The position numbers and the translations under genes are program-made. Under the pieces are notes generated by a model that saw only the letters and a list, made by a program, of their open reading frames with translations, was not told the origin of the DNA and ran no database searches. A DNA stretch of 64,000 nucleotides from Takakia lepidozioides (lineage: Eukaryota > Streptophyta > Takakiopsida > Takakiales > Takakiaceae), in contig CM060733.1 of NCBI GenBank assembly GCA_030704615.1, forward strand, positions 64,418,001 to 64,482,000, in the 5' to 3' direction. Positions within the stretch are counted from its first letter, which is position 1, and each line of letters starts with the position of its first letter. Shown here piece after piece: positions 23,664 through 33,474 of this stretch.

Positions 23664-23987
23664 TGTCCACGCCTAGTAAGAAGCGCTTGACCGCCGAGGC
23701 AGCATCACCTCCTCCCTACTTCTGCACATTCCAGCCCCGCGGTGCGAAGGAGCCCCCGCCTGGCTCGACTGAATCCGGTACAGATGGCGTCGGTGCGAGA
23801 GGGAAGGCAGAGCGGTGGGCGGTCTTTGAGTTCGGATTTTGACACAAGCGAGTATAGCATGGGCGACGACGATGAGGTGGAGGACAGTTCGGAGGAAATT
23901 GCACCTCCATCTGCAGAGTCTCTCCAAAAGGTGCGCAAACGGCACAAAACCGCTGCGCATGAGGTGTTCTTGTTTTCTAGGCGTTGA
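23664..23987 (+). pseudogene. N-terminal fragment of a transposon-like ORF
   Basis: An ATG at 23664 opens MSTPSKKRLTAEAAS. After a single-base shift near 23745 the other frame continues with RRSPRLARLNP, an acidic stretch (SMGDDDEVEDSSEEI) and VRKRHKTAAHE. An RRSPRLA motif near the start followed by an acidic, lysine-rich region is common in accessory ORFs of plant CACTA-like elements, but this is family resemblance only. The frame ends where a minus-strand LINE fragment begins. The coiled-coil and HAD region from 25.4 kb might be its continuation. Confidence 0.35.
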
Positions 23988-24890
23988 GTTCTCCTGAAAC
24001 TGAAACTGGGATGCACATATCCACAAAGTTGTTCAAACGGATGTCGTAGTATACAGGGCAGTAGAAGAAGAAGTGTTCTTCAGTTTCAATTTCCTTGCTG
24101 CGCCCTATGCAAGCTGGACATAGGCGGTCCTCCCATTGCAGGTTTTCCCATCTGCCAGTCTCTATCCGTAGGTTGTGGGAACCCACCCTGAACCACCCCA
24201 ATGCCCTCAAGAGGGAAGGAGGTAAGGGTGCTGAAAGGTAATTTGGTCTGAAGATTCTATCATCGCGGAGCACCAAGAATGTCTCTCGATAGAAGTGGAG
24301 CTTTGTTGTGAGATTGGGTAGCATCCAAGTTCTCTTGACATGTAATTCCATAAGCTCTCTCCGAATGAGTCTGTTGCGGTCATGTCTGGATGTGATGTCC
24401 ACCTCATGTGGGTTCATTGGTAATAGGAAAGCAGTAGAAAGTCCGTTACGTTTCAATAAACTGTCCACTCGAGCATACCAGGAGTTCCCGAAACCTGCAG
24501 CTTTGAGCCTCATAGATGTTGTGAGGGCCCTTGCCACTAGCCCTTTGGGTGGAAGGGCCTACAATCTATGGAGAAAGATTGTAAGCCTGAACTGTGCCTC
24601 GGATTGCAATGGTACACATGCGAACTCTGCACCTAGGAACTGAGATGGAGTTGTGCTCCTGGCGCCAAGCATTGCTTGGAGAAAAGATGACTGTAATGGT
24701 TCCAAATTCTTTTCCCACCAGGAGACAGGGACACCAGGTGCCCAGAACTCACAACCATTGATGGTAGCAGGGCTGACGACGGTGTCACACTGAACCCGCC
24801 TATTGGGATAAGCTTGTTGCCTACTGGGAGTCCCCTCGTGGACTTGCAAAGGCTGAAGGGATGAAGCAAGCGTGTGCTTGTGTCACGAAC
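23978..24890 (-). pseudogene. LINE (non-LTR retrotransposon) 3' end, 5'-truncated
   Basis: Frame 24559-24849 holds INGCEFWAPGVPVSWWEKNL, the YGcEiW-type motif near the end of LINE reverse transcriptases. The next frame (23977-24537) has RVGSHNLRIETGRW, then RLCPACIGRSKEIETEEHFFFYCPVYYDIR, the zinc-binding C-terminal pattern of many plant LINEs. One frame shift separates them near 24550. Catalytic RT motifs are absent, as expected for a 5'-truncated insertion. No poly(A)-like tail was obvious at the left end. Confidence 0.75.
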
Positions 24891-25400
24891 CCCTCGCGTT
24901 GGGGCCGGGCAGGAGTTGCAGGCCAAGCAGCCCGTTTGGTAATCTCCCTCACCCCCTTCTCATTGCTCTTACGTTGTGGCATGTTCTGATGGAAGAGACA
25001 CCCACGAGTGGGTGTTATTGCTTGTGCAGAATTAGTTGTATGTGATATGCAGGGCAGTGCTTTGTCCATATGCTCCTGGCATTTTGTACTGACAGTGTGT
25101 GGATGGGCAAATACAGAAAAGACGCAAAGCGTGGAGCCCGTCACTGTTCGAGCTCGGGGCGGAGTGCAAGAACGCTGCGACTGGCACCCCATCAGAGTCT
25201 GTTTTGAGCCAGGTATGTTTTGAAGTCCGGTTTCCATTCATGAATCTGTTGTTGTACTAAGATTTGGTGGGTATGTGGGGCCCCCACGCATGGTACACGA
25301 GGGGTGTTATGCCAAACCTAGCCATCTCCGAATGCCTGAAATCCTGCACATTCGGCCTCTTCTTCTGGTTTTTAACAGTACGGGTGGGTGTTTGTATGCG
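24891..25400. other. No recognisable gene
   Basis: About 500 bases between the LINE fragment and the next plus-strand frame. There are open frames on both strands, but no motif is recognisable. Confidence 0.35.
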
Positions 25401-25418
25401 TAGGGAGCGGGGAACTCA

Positions 25419-26572
25419 ATGGCAGCCCGCATCGGGGCCCTGGAGAGGCTTGCGGCTCTCTCTGTGGAGCGGGAGAGGGGAATGGAAGCACAATTGAAGA
25501 AGATAGTGGAACTCATGATGGGGCAAAAAAAGGGTGTGACGGGTGGCATTATGGAAGACCCCCCTGCTGCGACCATTGTACCTGACAAGGAGGAAGTAAT
25601 TGTAGTGGGTAGGGATGTGACAGAGGTCCGGGCTGTTGTTGATGATATTCACAGTGGGGGGCAGGGTCCACTCGTTGAAGAGGGAGAGGTCCAACAAGTT
25701 GGTGGGGATGACATGGACGATGGGGGGGTCATTGCTCATGATGGGGGAAAAGGGGAAGCTGTAGGGGGAGAGGGTGGTAGTTTGCCTGGTCCAGGCTGCA
25801 GGGGGACCGAAACTTTGCCCTCCGGGGTGACTGTTGTCTCCCAACCCACTGAGGTGAGACCCCGTGACACCCCTTCAAAAGCTCCTTTCATAGAAAAGTC
25901 GAAACTAATTGTTCTAGACCTGAACGGGATCCTGTGCCACTCTATTCCTAACTTTCAGCCCAACCCGAGGCGTCATTGGCCATGGGTGTTGACCACCAAC
26001 AAGTATGTTCTCCCAAGGCCCCAGGTCTGCGAGTTTTTAAACCTTCTCTTCCGGTATTTCTACGTTGGGATATGGTCTTGTGCTTCCAAGGGGAATGTTG
26101 CAGACATCTTCAAAGTGGTCATGCAGGGGGTCAAGGGTTCTCCCCTCTTTGTGTGGTCACAAGAGGAGTGTGACCCCTTGACAGAGCCACACCCCACAAA
26201 AGGGCCTACCGTACAGAACTTACAGAAGAGACTGTCGAGGGTGTGGTCGGAATTTTCTGGATTTAACGAATCCAACACCCTCTTAGTGGAGATTCACCAC
26301 ACAAGGGGAGGGGGAACTCCCCTTTGAACATGGTCCATCCATTGTCGTTTGATGTCACTGGCAATGTCAGCGAGGGGCCTGATTCAGACTACCTTTTAGA
26401 AACAGTCTGGCCCTACTGCCAATATTTGTTTTGCTCCAAGGATGTGAGTGTCTTCACAAGCACGCGGAAGCTGACCCCGACTGGCAGCTTGAATGTGGGA
26501 GAGGATGGGGTCGTTGGGGGAAGTACTTCTGTGCCCATGCAGGTGAAACTAACCTTACTGTTTGCAACATGA
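25419..26572 (+). pseudogene. FCP1/NIF-like HAD phosphatase-domain protein with one frameshift
   Basis: 302 codons from the ATG at 25419. The first 40 residues are charged and heptad-like (MAARIGALERLAALSVERER...), and about 100 acidic, glycine-rich residues follow. A HAD domain of the FCP1/NIF type starts near residue 160: KLIVLDLNGILCHS (motif I, with DLNG in place of DLDE), YVLPRPQVCEFLNLLF, and VGIWSCASKGNVADI (motif II serine). NESNTLLVE leads to motif III, but the frame shifts by one base near 26293. The other frame then reads DSPHKG and continues to 26572. With motif I DxN, catalysis is doubtful even if the frame were intact. Plant relatives include proteins annotated as TIM50-like or CTD phosphatase-like. 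It sits among transposon pieces and may be cargo. Confidence 0.6.
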
Positions 26573-27105
26573 CATCGAAGCCAAAGTCCATGTTTGTTTT
26601 GTTCCCCCCGGATGCCCTCTCACGCAAGGCTGGCACTATATATTTTGCAGGGACCACATGTACAGGGAGTGGCAGTGGGGTCGAATGTGAAGAAGGTGGG
26701 TCCTGCGCCTACGACCATAGTGCTACGGCGGCAGCATTCCGGATTCCCCCCCCCCGGCATGAGGAGGCAGCGCCCAAGGTATGGTTGTTCCCAGCCCCTC
26801 TCCGCAAACTTACTTGGTTGGTTTCCTTTATGGATACACTTCCTGAAGCGTTGCAATGTGTATTCATTGCAGGTGAGCAAGACGAGTGGGTTGTCCCCGG
26901 CACCATCATCGCAGCAGGACGTGGTTCCCCATGCATGCATTCATGGCTCCTTGCTTTGCCTGGCTGGTTTTTAGTAGGGTTATTTTTGCCAGGAAGTTGT
27001 AGTGCTAGGGTCTGAGCAAGGTGTTTGTTAGTTTGCTCCGTGGAGGTGTGTTTATACCATTGCAACCACCAGAGTTCATGTTATTCTTATCCGTCTGACT
27101 AAACC
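26573..27105 (+). other. Open but unassigned region
   Basis: An open frame at 26431-27015 spans much of this stretch (CGRGWGRWGKYFCAHAGE near its start, KPKSMFVLFPPDALSRKAG further on). I recognise no domain. It could be an exon of the neighbouring gene with unclear splice sites, or a shadow frame. Confidence 0.25.
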
Positions 27106-27107
27106 TC

Positions 27108-27602
27108 TTTTTGCTGCTGCAATTGAAGACACGTGGGCAGCTTTCCTCAGTTGCCACCCTCAGCGACGAGCTTCGCTTCAAGGTACGTTGGTACACCGTG
27201 AATTGGCTGCTGATTCAGTATTGTGGCAACCAAGATCGTTTCCATGCCCAGCTGCGCTTGACTTTCACCCTGTCATTGCTATGTTTGTTGCTGAGTGGAC
27301 CCTGATGTTGGTGTCTGCAGATATCAGATCCTGTGTTTTTCCTGAACCCCCATGACAAGCGGTCAAAGACAGCCGCCGCCAAGGCGGAAGTGGTGGGAAT
27401 AGCCGGGGTTGACAAGTTCCACTGCAAGGACATTCGATCCGGGTGGTACAAGGTGAAAGTCCACGAGATCATGCTTCCAAGTGTTACATTGCCTTGCCCA
27501 AATGTGGACGATGCCCCCCCCCAGACCACACTAGCGCACGTGAAAGGCACGGTGACTCTGTGGCCAGAGAAGAGTATGAGGAAAGGTGAAAGTATCAAGT
27601 GA
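27108..27602 (+). pseudogene. CACTA-associated accessory domain (DUF8039-like)
   Basis: Two exon-like pieces, with the second at 27321-27602. The second reads DPVFFLNPHDKRSKTAAAKAE, then KFHCKDIRSGWYKVKVHEI, and ends TTLAHVKGTVTLWPEKSMRK. This order (a VxLxNP start, a central V.V block, an A.g..v.WP end) resembles the domain found at the C-terminus of accessory ORFs in plant CACTA elements. The resemblance is from memory of the family and needs a profile search. It may be the 3' end of the ORF that starts near 23.66 or 25.4 kb. Stop at 27600. Confidence 0.4.
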
Positions 27603-28740
27603 CATTTCATGTTTGTAGTCCCTGTTGGGTGTGTAATGATACTCATAGAAGTGTGTATGATACTCACGTTACCAGTTTTGAACATTTGGGCCATGACAGT
27701 TTAAGTGATGTCCGGCAACCATGTATGTTGGCATTTAGTCTTGCTCATATGCAGGTGTGCCGTAACGGTCTCTAATTTGAATGTAATATCACATTTCCTG
27801 ACTTGTCGTCGTGTCCGTCCCCCTTCTATGTGTATGTGTGATGGTCTTTGGTCTCCCTGTTGCCTCGTCTATTTGGTTCATTAGCGTGATGTTGTGCATG
27901 CATCGTGGTCTGTGTTCTCAGTCTCGCCCAGTATCATTGCTTCTCAATTCCCCCTGCATATGGGTGAACCACTAAAACCAATAGAATGCATCAGACCCAT
28001 ATTTTCAGCTTAGAATGCAGGTCAATTGGAAACTCACACAAACCACTACAAGTGCTCATTTTTCGTGCTTTCCTACTGTAGTGCAACCAACTAGCACAGT
28101 GGCAGCGGAGTTGGCCAAAGCAGTCCCGAGATGGCACAAGCACTCTGCGTCTTTCCACTAGCAGTCGTACCCGTCACTGCCATTGCGTGGGGACGACACC
28201 ACGCGTCGACCCACACACTCTCCACGTGGTCCCCGTGGATTCGTCTGCCGGAAGTTGTGCAGTTGACTTCGCAAGTGGCTGTTGCGACGTCACATGCAGC
28301 ACTCCAAGTGATGTGGCCGACTGCGATGTGGCGTCTTCGGCCCGTGGCCACGCGGCAGCATTGCCGCTTGTCGCGGCGCCGCCACATCGGCATCCACGTC
28401 CGCATCCACGTCCGCGTCCATGTGTCACCGTGCCCCGGGTGAGTCAGTCCACTCATCCGGAGGGAAAAGTCAAAGTCAGCCCAAAAGGTCAGACACACGG
28501 GCGGCCCACCTGGTTACGCCACGTGGTTCTTCAGCATTAATCGCATTAATCGCAGAGCAGTTGTTCGCACGTCTGCGTCCTTTACCACTCCAATCATTGG
28601 ATGTCCAACCCAACTACCACGTCTGTTGTAACTAGTCTGTTGTAACTTCCAGTCGATCCCAGTTTTTTTACTTTTACGACTCAAAATGAGTCGTTACCCC
28701 AATGGTAAATGACACGACTGCTTCTAGTGCATCTTGATCT
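27603..28740. other. Non-coding, GC-rich in the centre
   Basis: No gene seen. Two short hairpins are visible: CACTACA...TGTAGTG at 28044-28083, and ACGACTCA/TGAGTCGT around 28676-28696. Positions 28190-28440 are GC-rich with CpG-rich repeats, and the open frames there look like composition artefacts. Confidence 0.4.
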
Positions 28741-28745
28741 AGAGC

Positions 28746-29363
28746 CTAACTGGTTTGAGCAAGCAACGTACACTCTTCCTCCACCCATTCCATCAGATCT
28801 ATCCAAGACTCGTTGTCATCTTCCTCTCTCATGACACTCACTCCACAGGTTGTACCACCAATCCTTGGTGAGTTGGCAATGCCATGCCCAAACTCCCCAA
28901 ATCTGTCTTGATCTAGGTGTGCATCTTGATCTAGATCCTGTCTGGTTTGAGCAAGCAACGCACACTCTTCCTCCACCCATTCCATCAGATCTGTCCAAGA
29001 CTCGTTGTCATCTTCCTCTCTCATGACACTCACTCCACAGGTTGTACCACCAATGCTTGATGAGTTGGCATGCTATGCCCAAACTCCCCAAGTATGTCTT
29101 GATCTACATGTGCCCTTGTAGAAGACCTTGGGATCTGCACAGGAACTTGCAATCTAGGTGCACATTTTTCATCAATTGACACGTGATTGACTCTCCGTTG
29201 AACAAAAGATGTCTTCCAAGATCTCTTCTTCCATATCACAAAACACATTCACAAAGTTTGTGCCAAGAGAGCTTACACTTTCGAACTCCATCTTTTTGCT
29301 GCTCCCCGACTTCCATTGTCCCAACATTTCGCAGCATGAATGTTGCATTCCACATGTTTCCAC
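28746..29363 (-). CDS. Acidic protein fragment with 64-residue tandem repeats
   Basis: The minus strand encodes two complete copies and one partial copy of a unit of 192 bases (64 codons): a LDQDRFGEFGHGIANSPRIGG part, then SVMREEDDNESW.DLMEWVEEEC.LLAQT. The repeat length is a multiple of three and the copies differ at only a few positions, which favours coding use. An upstream frame (29172-29363) has NVFCDMEEEILEDIF and may be the preceding exon. No function is recognisable. It lies just upstream of the cytosine methyltransferase pseudogene, on the opposite strand. Confidence 0.4.
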
Positions 29364-29585
29364 TTGCAGCCCCAGCCGGTGATTCTTTTCACTTCGGATC
29401 TAGTTCTAACTTGATGGACATGTAGTGCGACACTCCACTTGTTGACTTGTGTTGTTCAAATTGAGACCTCGAGGAAGCATTGCAGGGACTTCGCTGGTTT
29501 GTGGCTTCATCCTCTGGCAACCACCTGACTCAGGGATTTGTTTGTTATACCTGTTTGGAGGCATGAGCACTGGGCTTGCATAGGA

Positions 29586-30470
29586 GTGTTGTAAGCTAGG
29601 ATTAAAGTACGAAAGTACTTGTATGTGGAGAAGGATGAGATAGCTTGGCATATTTCTATGCGCCACGTTGCCTTGCTCACACACCAGTATCCTGAGTTGC
29701 TGCCTCTCTCAGCAATTCAAGGGTATCAAAAGGCCTTGCCAACAGACATGACCTTGTTGGGGGCGGATGATTTGGACCGGCATGGTGCCATTGACTTGGT
29801 GATAGCCGGATGGCCTTGCCAAGGACATTCTCCCGCAGGTCATGGGAATGGCTTGCATGATGCTTGAGGTCACATCTATTCTGGGAGATGTCGCGGGTGT
29901 TGCGTGACTTGCAGACGAGGCAAGTGCAACCTCTAGCCTACAGCTTGGAGAATGTTCCTCTTATGGGGGATTCTCGGGCTAGGGTTATGGCCAGTGTGCA
30001 TCAGGTGCGGTCTGGATTAGATCGGCGGTGCTATTGGATGCAGCTGCAGTGGGGTCATAGGCACATAGGCCTAGGTTGTGGTGGACCAATCTTGCACCAC
30101 CAGAGTTGCTCAAGAGAGCCTATGAAACGGCCACCGAACCTCACGGTTGAGGACATTTTGGACCAGAGGAGGCAATCACAGAAAGTGCGTCATGATGATC
30201 GTCCACCTTTGGCAGTGGTCAATCGAGTGGGGCACCCACGTGCGGCCTTGCCTACACTCATGAGCTTTCCCTCGTCTCATACTTTTTGAGACAATGGTCC
30301 AGGGTTGATTTTGGGATAGTGCGCTATAGCAATTAGTGGAGCCTAGTGCGGATGAGCGAGAGCGGGCAAAGGGGTTTGTCACGGGCAGTACAGCTCTATC
30401 AGCTCTGTCAGAGGCATCACGCCGACAGGTGTTGGGTCAAGCAATGGATCTAAATTGCTTGACTTAGGTC
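29586..30470 (+). pseudogene. C5 cytosine DNA methyltransferase, retrotransposon-associated, decayed
   Basis: Conserved C5-methyltransferase motifs appear in order. RKYLYVEKDEIAW corresponds to motif II. DLVIAGWPCQGHSPAG is motif IV, with the catalytic cysteine in the PCQ loop. SLENVP is motif VI (ENV). AHRPRLWWTNL is motif VIII. ERERAKGF and GQAMDLN correspond to motifs IX-X. Motif I upstream was not found. The frame shifts near 29864 and again near 30010-30050, and stops interrupt it (for example TAG before AHRPR), so it is dead. RT fragments of the Ty3/gypsy type follow within 300 bases on the same strand. Gypsy-borne DNMTs of this sort have been described in the charophyte Klebsormidium, so the pair probably comes from one retrotransposon. 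Confidence 0.75.
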
Positions 30471-30749
30471 ATTAGCCTGTGCATGGCTGAGCAATGGAGG
30501 TTGCGGGCAGTGATGGCTACTTCTGCACTCCCATTGGATAGTGCATCCTCCTGCCAACCGGCCGGATGGTTGAGGCAGTGAGTGGGGGGAGAGCACAGGA
30601 TCATGGGGTGCAAACACCCAACTTTTACCCCAGAGGATGTTCTCAAGGTGGCTATGGCGGAGCAAGTAGAGGCTACGCCACAGCCAGGGTGGGCGGACAA
30701 GGCCCAAGAGGTTGTTATCTAGCAACCACATGATGCGTCTCCTACCTCC

Positions 30750-31345
30750 AAGCCTGGTGTACCCAAGGTTGCAGTCACTGATGGTAATTGGGAACCAGAT
30801 GTTGGACCTACAGTCACCGGAGGAGAGAGAAGGTTTTGCCTTCGGTTTGAAGGATTTGGGTAGTCTAAAGGGCCAGGAAATTTGTATTGATTTCGCAAGT
30901 GAAACGCCAATTTTTCGAAGGCCCTACATGTATAGTGACATGGAGAGGTCTTTGATCCAGTCACGGACTATGGAGTTGTTCGAAGCTGGATTGGTGGAGT
31001 TGTCAGGCGGGGAATATGCCTCGACAATGGCGATGCCAGCTAAGAAGGATATCTATGGAAATTGGACAGAGTGGGGGCCAATCCAAAAGGCTGATAAGCA
31101 AAAGACGGCAGTCTGGGGGATTGACCAGCATGGTAAGGATTGTTTGTAATAATGGCGCTTCCTACCATTTGGGTTGAAGAATGCTCCTGCAAAGTTTCAG
31201 AGGGTCATGGATAGGATTCTTGCAGGGCTAGACTTTTCCCGGTGCTACATTGATGATATCATCATCTTTAGTGCCACAGTTGAGGAGCATGAGAGACACC
31301 TTCAGGTGGTGTTCGAACGCTTGAGGGCGCATGGATTGAAACTGC
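30750..31345 (+). pseudogene. Gypsy reverse transcriptase, internally deleted
   Basis: The frame 30712-31149 has PIFRRPYMYSDMERSLIQ, then GLVELSGGEYASTMAMPAKKD, the N-terminal RT blocks. A deletion removes the region holding the first catalytic aspartate: NWTEW runs straight into TAVWGIDQHGKDCL. After two stop codons at 31147-31153 the frame resumes with FLPFGLKNAPAKFQRVMDRIL and CYIDDIIIFS, where YIDD is the catalytic motif. It ends near 31345 with VFERLRAHGLKLH. It lies downstream of the C5-methyltransferase remnant on the same strand. Confidence 0.85.
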
Positions 31346-31554
31346 ACTCTGGCACTACAGCAAATGGGGGGGTTTGCGACGCCAGCCGCGCCCCCACGCC
31401 CCGCGCGGCGCCAAACGTGCAACGCCAACCCCGCGGAGCTTGTTGCAACCTCTGGCCGTCGCAGCCAAACCCCGCGGGTCGCCACCTGGCGCCAGGCTCT
31501 CCCTTTCCTCTCTGCTTTTGTTTACTGTTCAAAAGTAGTCTTCCTACCCTGAGT
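31346..31554. other. GC-rich spacer
   Basis: Positions 31370-31500 are sharply GC-rich (CGCCAGCCGCGCCCCCACGC type) between AT-rich neighbours. No gene is recognised. It marks the abrupt end of the RT fragment. Confidence 0.4.
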
Positions 31555-31878
31555 TTAAATTTCGGTCTGGTGCCAAGAGTGGGATAGATCCTTGAGTGCA
31601 TCCATGATGTCCTCCCCCACGTCACAGACTGGAAACAGGTTCAGAGAAGTTTTCTTCCTAACTTCATTTTCATCGGACAATTTTCTGGTAACAGACAGGG
31701 CTTTGGACACTACACTCTCTAAGTCAGGTTTATCTAGCAAGGTTAAGACTTGCGGGTCCAGATTCAGATCCTTGAGAGTCTCTTCTACTCTCTTCTCCCA
31801 GGGCTTACCCTGTTTGACAGGGCGGTCCTGTTTCCAAGATATAGAGTCGATTAACTTAGGATATCTGGTGTTGGACAT
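31555..31878 (-). CDS. Unknown charged ORF, 107 codons
   Basis: Frame with PVKQGKPWEKRVEETLKDLNLD, then VVSKALSVTRKLSDENEVRKK. It is helical and charged, with no recognisable domain. It lies on the same strand and just downstream of the ORF interrupted by the 15-kb element, and could be a later exon or ORF of the same unit. Confidence 0.3.
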   Translation of the reverse strand: MSNTRYPKLIDSISWKQDRPVKQGKPWEKRVEETLKDLNLDPQVLTLLDKPDLESVVSKALSVTRKLSDENEVRKKTSLNLFPVCDVGEDIMDALKDLSHSWHQTEI

Positions 31879-31927
31879 ATGTTGCAGCTGAACCCACCAT
31901 CTGACGTTGATTTATCTCGTCGGGAGC

Positions 31928-32217
31928 TTAAAACATACCATGAGAGAGTTCTTCACAGGTCCATCCAAGAATTGAAGTCTCTCTTGTGGATTGGGGACAC
32001 CTCCCCATTGCTTTGTCTAGTCCGAAAAGACTCTGGGCTGGCGATATTGACAGCGGTGCTTGAATTGGAGCCAAAACCTCCGTATGAAGTTCTGGTGAAG
32101 GCCTTTGAATTTTCAGAGTTGTGGGAGGAGCTCTGCCCACGGCCAGAACGCCCGTCTCTTCGGTAGAGGCCTCTGTCACGCACAGGGGTACCTCTTCCCC
32201 GATTGTTACCAGCCCTG
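31928..32217 (-). pseudogene. 3' part of the ORF split by the 15-kb insertion
   Basis: If the element 32228-47480 and one copy of the 10-bp target duplication are removed, the frame of the ORF at 47491-48609 (…DQLLCSK) runs into this segment in phase. It stays open for about 99 codons from the duplication to the stop at 31928. A second frame here (31953-32228) is rich in RG and serine (NNRGRG, RDGRSGRG) and looks at least as protein-like, so the true downstream frame is uncertain. Confidence 0.4.
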
Positions 32218-32227
32218 CCTTGCTGCA
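32218..32227 (+). repeat. Target site duplication, left
   Basis: CCTTGCTGCA, identical to 47481-47490. Ten bases is within the 8-11 base range usual for MULE elements. Confidence 0.85.
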
Positions 32228-32300
32228 AGGGGCTGCTATTTCATGAGCCATGAGCCATGAGCCATGAGCGGCATGAGCCATGAGCAGAGTCGTAAGTGTG
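32228..32300 (+). repeat. Left terminal inverted repeat, CATGAGC heptamers
   Basis: AGGGGCTG, CTATTTCATGAGC, then six CATGAGC units at 7-9 base steps to about 32286, followed by a further CATGAGC near 32310. It pairs with 47360-47480 in reverse orientation. Confidence 0.85.
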
Positions 32301-32697
32301 GAAAAAAACATGAGCAGCACTATTTTCCGGAAATGAGTGTCCGCGGGAATAGGGTTTAGGGTGCCACGGTCATAGGGGGAGAAGGACCTCCCGATGAAGG
32401 AGGTTCGGCAATGTTATTTAGAATTATATATTGAAAGGCAATGTTTCGCGAATGGCAGGGTGGTACTGCTCTGTACAATGGGGGCCCATTTCAGCCTACC
32501 AGCCACTTGCAAAATCCACCCACACTCCCAATCCCAAACGAAATGAGCAATGACGCATTCTGGGAACGATGGACACAGAATAGAATAAAAAGAGGGCACA
32601 ATGAGGTTTTTATTGATCCACATGAATTGCATTTGAAGCACGTCTACTGTGCTGATTGTGCAATCAAATCTTTAGCCCTGTGCCTACTGAATACAAG

Positions 32698-33474
32698 TCA
32701 CGTTGTCAATGGGACTTCGACTGCTCTCAGAACTAGCTCATGAGTCATGGGGCTCCTCCATGTAAAGTCGATTGCAGCCGTTGTACCGCCCCTAGTGATG
32801 TTCACCACAATGTCTTGCCCTTCAATCATACCACCATCGAATATGGAAATCTTCACGTTTTCGTCGTCCACACCAATGCGAATGTCCCCATACAATTGAA
32901 AAGAGGAGCGCACTCCTTCAGGAGAATAGGTCTCTCCGATGGAGTCCACCCACGTCCAGTGGCAGCAGTTCCACCGCAACAGCATAGCAGTGCGCCTTCT
33001 TCTGCATGGGTGACCGTCGTAGCTGGGAAAATCGGAATCGAGGATGCGCAGGAGCCACGGTCTCCTCAGACCAAGATCGTCACCCCGCTCGAAGGCGTAG
33101 TGGCCTAGGATATACTCAAAAGCCACCAATGTTTCCACAATCGAACCAGTATCTTCTTTGTAATCTGTGTACCAGATAACAATGTCTCCCGATGTGGCCG
33201 AATACATTGCATAATCGATGCCTCCAAATGGGCAGTCGTCCCGGTTCCGGAAGCACGGCATCCTTGCAAAGGAGGACCTGAGGACGACTTGGATGCAGAT
33301 GACAATGACCTTGCGGACAGCTACGAAGCCCTTAGATTTTGGAAATGATGCGAAGCGGAAGAGCAGTCCGGCCTCCAGTAATGGAGCATCTGGGTCCCAC
33401 GTACCCACCGACGGAGGTGGAACGTGTTCATCACGCCGGCGGTGGATGAACCCATACATCTTTCTCATCAACAA
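32698..33474 (-). CDS. Unknown element-borne protein, 258 aa
   Basis: An intact frame from ATG to stop inside the 15-kb element. The N-terminal third is basic (GFIHRRRDEHVPPP). Then come CPFGGIDYAMYSATSGDIVIWY, FEYILGHYAFERGDD, LLRWNCCHWTWVDS and a beta-rich C-terminal half with YGDIRIGVDDENVKISIFDGG and IEGQDIVVNITRGG. A paralogue with about half of the residues identical lies head-to-head at 33.86-34.40 kb, which argues that the frame is real. I recognise no family: the many short beta segments suggest a beta-sandwich, but that is a guess. No signal peptide or membrane segment is obvious. The intergenic gap between the two paralogues holds one family A palindrome. Confidence 0.6.
   Translation of the reverse strand: MLMRKMYGFIHRRRDEHVPPPSVGTWDPDAPLLEAGLLFRFASFPKSKGFVAVRKVIVICIQVVLRSSFARMPCFRNRDDCPFGGIDYAMYSATSGDIVIWYTDYKEDTGSIVETLVAFEYILGHYAFERGDDLGLRRPWLLRILDSDFPSYDGHPCRRRRTAMLLRWNCCHWTWVDSIGETYSPEGVRSSFQLYGDIRIGVDDENVKISIFDGGMIEGQDIVVNITRGGTTAAIDFTWRSPMTHELVLRAVEVPLTT

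Noticed and set aside
32441-32743. 100-codon plus-strand frame at the left end of copy 2
   Set aside because: No homologue in the window, no motif, and it overlaps the 3' end of the better-supported 258-aa gene on the other strand.
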